From contig AUXH01000660.1 in assembly GCA_000482145.1 (NCBI GenBank), positions 1 to 10,262 on the forward strand: a stretch of 10,262 nt of DNA, written 5' to 3'. The translations under genes were made by a program, and so were the position numbers. The stretch comes from Strigomonas culicis. Its lineage: Eukaryota > Euglenozoa > Kinetoplastea > Trypanosomatida > Trypanosomatidae. Positions 1-5,938 of this stretch are shown piece after piece (the first letter of the stretch is position 1; every line of letters starts with the position of its first letter). A model generated the notes under the pieces. That model was given only the letters and a program-made list of their open reading frames with translations, searched no databases and had not been told where the DNA came from.

Positions 1-200
1 GGAGCCGCAGCAGCGGCAGCAGTGGGCACTGCAGCAGGGGCAGCCGAGACAGCAGCGGGGGCTGCGGGCACGGCAGTGGGGGCGCTAACGGGAGGAGGAG
101 CCGCAGCAGCGGCAGCAGTGGGCACTGCAGCAGGGGCAGCCGAGACAGCAGCGGGCTGCGGGCACGGCAGTGGGGGTGCTAACGGGGGAGGAGGAGCCAC
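1..200 (-). repeat. 96-bp tandem repeat inside the OFD1-like coding region
   Basis: Unit 1 spans 1-96 and unit 2 spans 97-192; a third begins at 193 and soon degrades into an AGC run. Units 1 and 2 differ by one substitution and two 2-base indels: GGGGG at 57-61 against GGG at 153-155, and GGG at 90-92 against GGGGG at 184-188. The indels cancel, so both units are 96 bp (32 codons) but the 28 bases between them are read in different frames. The array probably continues past the left edge. The units encode Pro/Ala-rich sequence. Confidence 0.9.
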
Positions 201-1934
201 AGCAGCAGCAGCAGCAGCAGCAGCAGTGGGACCAGGCCCATCGGATGGGGCGAGCACCGGCGCCTGGATCTTGGCGGCGGGGGCGGGTGCCGCCGCCGGA
301 GGGGCGCTGACCGGCGGCGCCCGCACCGGCGTCTCGTCCACGACCTCGACGAGCGGCGGCTGCGGCTCGCCCGGCCACGCGGCGCTCCAGTGCGCACCGC
401 GCGGCTCCGCCTGGCGCTGCGGGGTGACCTGCTGCTCCTGCATCAGCTCCTGCTGCCGCAGCGTGTGGCGCTGCAGCTCCTCCGTGCGCACCAGCATCTC
501 GTACAGCGCCGCATCGCGGTCGCTGAGGGGAGCCGCCGCCGCGCCGTCCGGTGGCTTCGTGTCGTCCCCGGCGGCGGCGGCGGCGGCGGGGTGCTGGGCG
601 AGCGCGCGGATCTTGAACCGCAGCCGCGCGATCTCCTCGTCCTTCAGCCGCAGCTCCGCCGCGTGCTCGGCCTGCGCCTGGCGCAGGTCGTCCATGCGCC
701 GCCCCTCGCGGCTGCGCGCCGCGTCGGCCTCCATCAGCCGCGACGCGCACAGCTCCTCCCATTTGGCGCAGTTCACCTGCAGCGCGCGGACCTGGTCCTG
801 CAGCTCGCGCTGCCGCTGCTCGTGCTGCCGCACCTCGCGCTCGTGCGCGTCGTGGGCCTCCGTGAGGTCGCGCTGCCGCTTCTCCAGCACCAGTCGCTGG
901 CGCTCCACGTCCTCGCGAAGCAGGGCGAGCCGCTGCTGCTCCTGCTCGCTCTTGACGGCGAGGCTGCGCTCCAGCTCGCGCAGCTCCGCGGCCTTGTGCG
1001 CCGCCAGCGTGCGGTACTGCGCGGCCGCGCCCTCGCGCACCTCCTGCAGTTGCTGCTGCTCGAACGCGCGAAATTTGCGTTCGTACTCCGCGCGCAGCTC
1101 CTCGCCGAGGTCGGCCCGGTGCTGCGCCAGCCGCCGCTCGATCTGCCCCACGCCGAGCGCGGGCGCCGCGCCGTCGGCCGCCGGCCGCCGCATCTGGGCG
1201 AAGGTGAGTGCGTACTTCGCGTCCACCGCGGCGAGGCGGCACTCGAGCGACAGCAGCGGGCTCGTCTCGTCGCGCCGCGCGGCGTCGTCCGTCTGCGTGC
1301 CGCAGTGGTGGCGGTGCGCCGCGACGGTGGCGCGCAGCTGCTGCGCGGCCGCGCTGCGGCTGTGCAGTAGGTGGAACTCCACCAGCCGCTGCAGCACGCT
1401 CTTGAGCGATGGGTGCCGCGCGTCGGCCTCCGCGGCCTCCTCCGCGCGGCGCGGCGGCAGCGACGGGTCCGCCTCCTCCAGTGACAGCAGCAGCTGGCGC
1501 AGGTAGCCCTCGTCGGCCGACGGGATGCCGGTGTCGCTCAGCGGCGGCACCTCCGCCTCCGAGGCGAACACGGACAGCGACATGGCGCGGTTCGTGCGCC
1601 GCAGGTGGTTCTCGATGAGCGCGTCTGCGATGTGCGCGGACCAGAGACCCGTCATGTCCGGCGCTGAGCCCGCCGCGTGCGCCGGCGTCACGCCGGCGCG
1701 CTCGCGCTCGAAGCGCTCGAGCGTCATCTCCGGCGGCCGCTCCGCGGCGCGCGCCGGCGCCTTGTGCTGCATCAGCTCCGCGACGATGCGAGTGCGCAAT
1801 TGTGCCTTCATGTCGCGCAGCGCACCGTTGTTGCGCAGGTGCCGCTGCATCGCCGTGCGGAGCTCGTCAACGGAGAGGCCGCCCTCCGCGTCGCGGGCGC
1901 GCGGCGGGGGCACGGGGTCGACCGCACTGGCCAT
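1..1934 (-). CDS. OFD1: OFD1-like TOF-LisH coiled-coil basal body protein (partial, C terminus beyond left edge)
   Basis: The frame is open for 644 codons from the ATG at 1934 to the left edge without a stop. Residues about 19-55 (LSVDELRTAMQRHL, then LRDMKAQLRTRIVAELMQ) match the TOF motif at the start of human OFD1. Residues about 100-126 (ADALIENHLRR...MSLSVF) match its LisH motif. A conserved LVEFHLLH and a GTQTDD patch follow (about 184-216). Residues about 260-445 are rich in E, Q, R and L and look like coiled coil. After that comes a low-complexity Pro/Ala tail with A6 and A8 runs that enters a 96-bp repeat. OFD1 family proteins localise to centrioles and basal bodies and are needed for cilia/flagella, so a flagellar basal-body role is inferred. 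The ATG was chosen because it is the first after a good splice acceptor at 2041/2040 and precedes the TOF motif closely. The tail is much more Ala/Pro-rich than human OFD1. FOP/FOR20-type TOF-LisH proteins are an alternative, but they are usually far shorter. Confidence 0.8.
   Translation of the reverse strand, partial: MASAVDPVPPPRARDAEGGLSVDELRTAMQRHLRNNGALRDMKAQLRTRIVAELMQHKAPARAAERPPEMTLERFERERAGVTPAHAAGSAPDMTGLWSAHIADALIENHLRRTNRAMSLSVFASEAEVPPLSDTGIPSADEGYLRQLLLSLEEADPSLPPRRAEEAAEADARHPSLKSVLQRLVEFHLLHSRSAAAQQLRATVAAHRHHCGTQTDDAARRDETSPLLSLECRLAAVDAKYALTFAQMRRPAADGAAPALGVGQIERRLAQHRADLGEELRAEYERKFRAFEQQQLQEVREGAAAQYRTLAAHKAAELRELERSLAVKSEQEQQRLALLREDVERQRLVLEKRQRDLTEAHDAHEREVRQHEQRQRELQDQVRALQVNCAKWEELCASRLMEADAARSREGRRMDDLRQAQAEHAAELRLKDEEIARLRFKIRALAQHPAAAAAAGDDTKPPDGAAAAPLSDRDAALYEMLVRTEELQRHTLRQQELMQEQQVTPQRQAEPRGAHWSAAWPGEPQPPLVEVVDETPVRAPPVSAPPAAAPAPAAKIQAPVLAPSDGPGPTAAAAAAAAVAPPPPLAPPLPCPQPAAVSAAPAAVPTAAAAAAPPPVSAPTAVPAAPAAVSAAPAAVPTAAAAAA
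201..224 (-). repeat. (AGC)8 microsatellite encoding polyalanine
   Basis: Eight perfect AGC triplets on the plus strand are read as eight GCT alanine codons in the OFD1-like frame. The run lies between the main protein body and the 96-bp repeats. A triplet repeat in frame can change length without breaking the gene and is probably polymorphic. Confidence 0.9.
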
Positions 1935-2345
1935 CGCGCTGGGGGTGGTCGTTGTGTGGGGAGATACAATCTATGTGAAGTGGAGAAGTGGAAGGCAGAA
2001 ACACGCTGCCCGAGTATAAAGCCAAACACAAACCAAAAACTAAATAGGACAGTGTAGAAAACGAAAGAGAGGGGGGAGGACGAGGAACATGATAACAAGG
2101 AGTGGAGGGAAACCATCCGAGGTATTGGCGCAAGCCGCGATCAGCACGAGTAGCACTTTTCAACAACGGATAAAAAGAAGGCCGCGGCGCGCTTGATGAA
2201 CCACCATGATTAGTAGCCTCCTTCACGCCCAGAGACACAAGCGAGAGAGGGAGAGCGAAAAAGAAACAACCGAAAAGGAAGGAACAGGTCCGCATAGAGC
2301 GTTATGCACTTAAAGGTGTGCGCGGCCCCGTGTCCGACGCCGCGC
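1935..2345 (-). other. Spacer: SDR 3' UTR and OFD1-like 5' UTR
   Basis: This 411-bp stretch holds no convincing gene. In the sense of transcription it contains the end of the SDR transcript (from 2345 down), a pyrimidine tract at 2057-2087, a first AG at 2041/2040, then a predicted 105-nt leader with no ATG before the OFD1-like start. The poly(A) site of the SDR mRNA must lie between about 2345 and 2090, so that 3' UTR would be short (under about 300 nt). Confidence 0.6.
2040..2087 (-). promoter_or_regulatory. Predicted trans-splice acceptor of the OFD1-like gene
   Basis: Read on the minus strand, a C/T-rich tract (2087-2057) is followed by CCTATTTAG, whose AG lies at 2041/2040. It is the first AG after the tract. 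Spliced-leader addition here gives a 105-nt 5' UTR lacking any ATG. Confidence 0.6.
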
Positions 2346-3236
2346 TCACTTCTCCAGCGACTTGAGGCTCTTGCGCTTCGCCAGGATGTCGACGATGTTC
2401 GTCAGCCACGGTCGCAGCGCGTAGCCTAGCTTGCCCGAGAGGGTCATGATCACCTCCGCGTCGCCGTGCAGGGCGCCTTCCAGACACTTCTTCGCGCAGA
2501 TCTGCGGCGACACGCCGCGGCGCTGGTGGCCGGCGAGCGGCTTCCCGTCCGCGGTGAGCACGCGCTGGTGGAAGTCCGTGTCCACGTAGCCCGGGCAGCA
2601 CACCGTGATGTGCACCGGCGTCTCGCCGCGGAGGGCGTTCATGAAGCCCTGGATGGCGTGCTTCGAGGCCGTGTACGCGCTGCGCAGAATCGACGGGAGG
2701 ACGCCCGCGAGCGACGACATGACAATGATGCGGCTGGGGTGCGCCGCGGAGTGCGACTGCGTGAGCTGCGGGAGGAACTTCTGGATGAGCCGCACGTTGG
2801 AGAAGTAGTTGATCGCCATCATCTCTGCGCAGATGGCCTCGAAGCGGTCGTCCGTGGCGAAGGGCGCGATGGCGCCGGCGCCGGCGTTGAGCACCAAGTA
2901 CTTCACCGGCGCCTCACTCACCAGCCGCACCGCGTCGGCCACCTTCGCGGCGCCGTCCGTGGCCGCGAGGTCCGCGACGACGTAGTTGCACTGCGGCGCG
3001 CCCTCGCGCCGGCAGGTCTCCGTCGCGCGGCGCAGCGCATCCTCATTGCGGCCGACGAGCACGATCTGGCACCCCGCCCGCGCGAAGCGCTCCGCGAGCG
3101 CAAGGCCGACGCCGGAGCCGCCGCCGGTGATGAGCGCGACCGCGCCGCGCTCCAGCGGCCGGTAGCGCATCAGACGCAGCGCGTGCTTGGCCGCCACGAG
3201 GCTCAGCACCGCAAGGAGAAAAGAAAAGATGGACAT
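2346..3236 (-). CDS. Short-chain dehydrogenase/reductase, DHRS7/11-beta-HSD-like, membrane-anchored
   Basis: A classical SDR of 296 residues, a usual length, ending in TGA. Visible landmarks are an N-terminal hydrophobic stretch (2-16, IFSFLLAVLSLVAA) that looks like a signal anchor; the TGGGSGVG cofactor loop at 37-44; R63-N64, suggesting NADPH preference; NAG at 117-119; N143; catalytic S175 in MSSLAG; and Y188-x3-K192 in AYTASKHA. PGYVDTDF with TADGKPL follows at 215-234. The segment from INYF to the TADG motif resembles DHRS7B and 11-beta-HSD proteins, which are ER-membrane oxidoreductases; substrate is unknown. The start at 3236 was chosen because it lies 59 nt after a clear splice acceptor (3297/3296) and directly precedes the anchor. 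The same frame stays open up to 3566, but that extension is pyrimidine-rich leader and spacer. 3-ketodihydrosphingosine reductase is a less likely alternative, because the C-terminal extension of that enzyme is missing. Confidence 0.85.
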   Translation of the reverse strand: MSIFSFLLAVLSLVAAKHALRLMRYRPLERGAVALITGGGSGVGLALAERFARAGCQIVLVGRNEDALRRATETCRREGAPQCNYVVADLAATDGAAKVADAVRLVSEAPVKYLVLNAGAGAIAPFATDDRFEAICAEMMAINYFSNVRLIQKFLPQLTQSHSAAHPSRIIVMSSLAGVLPSILRSAYTASKHAIQGFMNALRGETPVHITVCCPGYVDTDFHQRVLTADGKPLAGHQRRGVSPQICAKKCLEGALHGDAEVIMTLSGKLGYALRPWLTNIVDILAKRKSLKSLEK

Positions 3237-3562
3237 GAGCGAGGGGGGAGCACGGACAAAAAAAAAATGTATACGCAATACAATCAAATAAACGGCTGAA
3301 ATCAACGAGAGAAGGGGGGAGAGAGTTAAAGCTGAAGGGTGGCGGTCGGTCGTCAGGCGTGTGGTTGTGGTAGCACGGGCCATCAAGAACAACAAGAGGG
3401 AGTCGCACACCTTCCGAAACAGAAAGAAACTATACATACGCACATACACGTACACACGCACGCGCACCTCAACAATGGAACCAGCAAAAATAAAACACAA
3501 CATGCAATAATAATAATAACAGTAGCAATAAAGCAACGGCAGAAGGGAGGGAGCGGGTGCGA
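3237..3562 (-). other. Spacer: VPS26 3' UTR and SDR 5' UTR
   Basis: This 326-bp spacer holds no gene I can support. It contains the short 3' UTR of VPS26, with CA-rich and AAT-rich stretches on the plus strand around 3430-3530, the polypyrimidine/AG signal for the SDR gene, and the SDR leader with a T10 run (sense strand) at about 3260-3269. Confidence 0.6.
3296..3325 (-). promoter_or_regulatory. Predicted trans-splice acceptor of the SDR gene
   Basis: Minus-strand reading gives an almost pure C/T tract (3325-3307), then GTTGATTTCAG with AG at 3297/3296. This is a textbook acceptor and the first AG after the tract. The resulting 59-nt leader has no ATG before the chosen start. Confidence 0.65.
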
Positions 3563-4591
3563 TCACGAGGGGGTAGGCAGGCAGGCAGGTCGCTCCTGAC
3601 CGCGGCGCCGGTACAGCACGATCTCCTGCTGTTTGAAGTACCGCTTCCCCGCGCTGGTCACGAGCACGAGGTTGAGGAAATAGCGCACGGTGAGCCGCTG
3701 CTCGATGCCCACGTAGGTCGGCGTCAGCCGCGGCACGGACCCGAGGTAGAGCCGCAGCGGCACCACCTCACCGACGATCGGCGTGCCGTCCATGATCTCA
3801 AACTTCTGTAGCGTCTCCGCCTCGTAGTTGTCCTCCACGCCGTCCTGCATCAGAAACTCCTTGCGCACCACGCCGAACTCGCCGAACTCCAAGTCCATCT
3901 CCGCCAGCTTGAAGGTGACCTTTCCCAGCACCCGCTCCGTGAGGTGGAAAAGTTGCTTGTCGTAGGTGAACTCAATGTGCAGGCGGTTATCCACGCCGAC
4001 ATCCATCGCGACGGAGTCCGGGCCGAACTCCGTCTCGCGGAAGTAGCTACGGTGCGCCGACGCGTCCGGCTGCTGCGCCGTCAGCGCCTCGTCGACGTTC
4101 GTGACCCACACTTCGGCCCGTTGCGTCACGTTCTTCACCGGCCGCTGCACCGTCACCTGTACGCAGTACGTGACGCGCGCCGCGATGCCGCGGTACGACT
4201 CGTGCTTCTTGAGCGCGCCGAAGTGGAAGTCCAGCAGCGACGGCCGGTCAATCGTGTTCGCGCCGAAGCTCGTCTCCTGCCGCACGAACTCCTTGCGCGA
4301 CTCCTCCGGCGTGAAGGTGGAGAGGTACCCGACGAGTGCGATCACGACACCGTTGTAGTGGTAGGAGCTGCCGGTCGGCGTCAGCAGCACGCGGCCGTGG
4401 ACCGCCTCGTCGCCGCTGAAGAGCGGCAGTCGCTCGCGCGCGCTATGGGCGACGTCGTCGATGGTCACGCGGTCGGCGTCGGCCTTGTCGTCGAAGCGCA
4501 CCTCAACCTCGCAGCCGTCTACGCGCCGCAAGAGCCGGTTGAAGAAGGAGGGCGCCTGGGCCTTCTCCGAGAGGCGCTCCGCCTGTAGCAT
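3563..4591 (-). CDS. VPS26: VPS26, retromer arrestin-fold subunit
   Basis: A 342-residue protein, close to the human length (327), aligning from end to end by eye. Diagnostic segments are CEVEVRFDD near residues 27-35; GDEAVHGRVLL at 60-70; VGVDNRLHIEFTYDK at 198-212; LGKVTFKL at 222-229; YEAETLQKFEIMDGTPIVGE at 256-275; and the family signature RYFLNLVLV...KRYFKQQEIVLYRR at 303-329. VPS26 binds VPS35 and helps the retromer coat recycle cargo from endosomes to the Golgi or plasma membrane. Compared with the human protein, the N terminus is longer (about 20 residues before the first strand) and the loop at about 162-195 is longer. The tail after the signature is very short. The ATG at 4591 is the first ATG after the acceptor at 4748/4747; the frame is open further upstream but contains no ATG there. 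Stop is TGA. Confidence 0.96.
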   Translation of the reverse strand: MLQAERLSEKAQAPSFFNRLLRRVDGCEVEVRFDDKADADRVTIDDVAHSARERLPLFSGDEAVHGRVLLTPTGSSYHYNGVVIALVGYLSTFTPEESRKEFVRQETSFGANTIDRPSLLDFHFGALKKHESYRGIAARVTYCVQVTVQRPVKNVTQRAEVWVTNVDEALTAQQPDASAHRSYFRETEFGPDSVAMDVGVDNRLHIEFTYDKQLFHLTERVLGKVTFKLAEMDLEFGEFGVVRKEFLMQDGVEDNYEAETLQKFEIMDGTPIVGEVVPLRLYLGSVPRLTPTYVGIEQRLTVRYFLNLVLVTSAGKRYFKQQEIVLYRRRGQERPACLPTPS

Positions 4592-4746
4592 GGCACGGCG
4601 CGGGCGATAGTACAAAAAAAAAAGGGGAAAGAGGGGGAGAGTGGAGGTGTATACAAGCACAGGGGATGCTTGTGGAAGCCCAGCCGGAAGGTCAAGAAAA
4701 CGAAAGGAGAGGGGGGGCTGATTATTTCTTTCAAAGCGGTACTTCA

Positions 4747-4790
4747 CTGTGGGAGAGAGAGAAGGGCAGAAATAAAGAGAGAGAGAAAGT
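4747..4790 (-). promoter_or_regulatory. Predicted trans-splice acceptor of VPS26
   Basis: On the minus strand, alternating CT dinucleotides and T/C runs (4790-4751) lead directly into CCCACAG, with AG at 4748/4747. The 155-nt leader that results contains no ATG. This is the strongest acceptor in the spacer. A second pyrimidine tract at about 4613-4648 has no AG between it and the start codon. Confidence 0.7.
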
Positions 4791-5390
4791 GGTGAGAGAA
4801 GAAGTACCAGAATAGTGTCTCTCTCTCATGATGAACGACACGACATGCCTACACGCTTCCACTGCGGCTACTGCCTTCCGATACGCTGCGACACACATCG
4901 TGGTCAGACGCTTCTACTGGCACCGGCCACCACTTGGGCAATAGAGGGTAACAACACCTGAAAGGGAAACAGGTTCAACGCAAAAATGCAAATTGTCGGA
5001 AAGCACTTCCAAAAAAAAAAAAGAAGAATTAAGATTCAGTGAAGAACAACGGTGGATCGACCAAACGACAAAAAAATAGGGGAAAAAAAAGGGAGCAAGT
5101 CGCTCACATAATGTGTGCTCAGCAAGAAGGATAAGCATGCGCATAAATACAACTTCTTGTGATGAACACAAAAAAAAATACTATACAGCAACAGGTGTGG
5201 GTCACCTTACCACCAACACGACGCTCCACTCTTCGTAAAAAACGCTCTAATGTGTTTCGTGTACTTAGAGAAGAAGGACTACATACAAAAAAAAAATGAA
5301 ATTTACACGCGGAAATAGGGAGTTCAGACCGATAGAAAATGTGAGTGGAAACAGTTTATATGCCTACTTTTTCCTCGTTCATGACATGTT

Positions 5391-5417
5391 TTGTTGTTGC
5401 TGCTGTTGCTGCTACTG
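5391..5417. repeat. Imperfect TTG/CTG triplet repeat in a 3' UTR
   Basis: Nine triplets of TTG, CTG and CTA in a row on the plus strand; in the transcript this reads as CAG/CAA. It lies in the long spacer below the Sec14-like gene and is not in a supported coding frame. Confidence 0.8.
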
Positions 5418-5707
5418 TTTGTGTTTTTTTTTCTGTTTTTGTTGAATTGTAGGAGCAATACCCAGAGCAACGCGTAAGAAAAGTGTGAAAAGAGAAAAAA
5501 AAAGAGAAACAATAATATATATTAATGTATTCGTACATAAACATACAAAAAAAAGTCCACAGAAATGCAAAATGAAAAAAAAGCAAAAACAAATTAGTAT
5601 ATAATAGTAAGAATTAGAAATATACAAAAGTGACAGAATATCTAAATTGGTACTCAAGATACTATCAGGAAAAAAAATAAGAGGAAATAATTCCGGCAAT
5701 GTTCTTC

Positions 5708-5727
5708 TGTGTGTGTGTGTGTGTGTG
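5708..5727. repeat. (TG)10 dinucleotide microsatellite
   Basis: Ten perfect TG dinucleotides on the plus strand, so (CA)10 in the transcript, about 210 nt after the stop of the Sec14-like gene. CA repeats in 3' UTRs can bind RNA-binding proteins; any role here is inference. Confidence 0.9.
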
Positions 5728-5938
5728 CATTTACCACAGTATTCATTGAGTAAAAAGTATAAAATGCCTGTTACAAAAATTGTCGTGGCGGTGACTTTAT
5801 TTATTTTTTTTACTTACGATGTTAAAAAGACAGATTATTTTATATGTATACATGACAATAAGTTCAACTCTAATCGCTGACGCATACAGGGCTCGTGCTG
5901 CCTGCTGCGGTGCGCCGTACGACGGCGGCGGCCGCCGC

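Larger units (their letters stand above)
4592..5938 (-). other. Long AT-rich spacer: Sec14-like 3' UTR and VPS26 5' UTR
   Basis: This 1347-bp stretch has no gene I can support. Short open frames exist, but they are T-rich, hydrophobic translations of A-tracts without recognisable domains. From 5938 downward it is probably the 3' UTR of the Sec14-like gene. It holds A/T-rich DNA, a (TG)10 run (5708-5727), a CTG/TTG triplet-like patch (5391-5417) and many A8-A11 runs. The poly(A) site should lie somewhat above the VPS26 splice signal at 4747-4790. The VPS26 leader occupies 4592-4746. Confidence 0.6.

Noticed and set aside
1..200. Possible CRISPR-like or mobile repeat array
   Set aside because: The repeats are direct, contiguous, without spacers, and in frame with a coding region, so they are a coding minisatellite.
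85..1242. Minus-strand open frame of 385 codons, Arg/Ala/Gly-rich
   Set aside because: It overlaps the OFD1-like gene in another frame. Only the frame starting at 1934 shows TOF, LisH and coiled-coil sequence.
22..1506. Long plus-strand open frame (494 codons), Ala/Ser/Arg-rich
   Set aside because: It is antisense to the OFD1-like gene. Its composition is what GC-rich codons give in the wrong frame, and it has no domain.
3237..3566. 110-residue N-terminal extension of the SDR
   Set aside because: The extension is a translation of pyrimidine-rich spacer and includes the splice acceptor at 3297/3296; the SDR anchor begins at the later ATG.
4592..4747. 52-residue N-terminal extension of VPS26
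   Set aside because: It contains no ATG (the frame opens at a GTG) and is leader sequence with two pyrimidine tracts.
4914..5699. Several short minus-strand open frames of 62-95 codons, F/L/C-rich
   Set aside because: They come from A/T homopolymers, overlap each other, have no recognised domain and lack a splice signal of their own.
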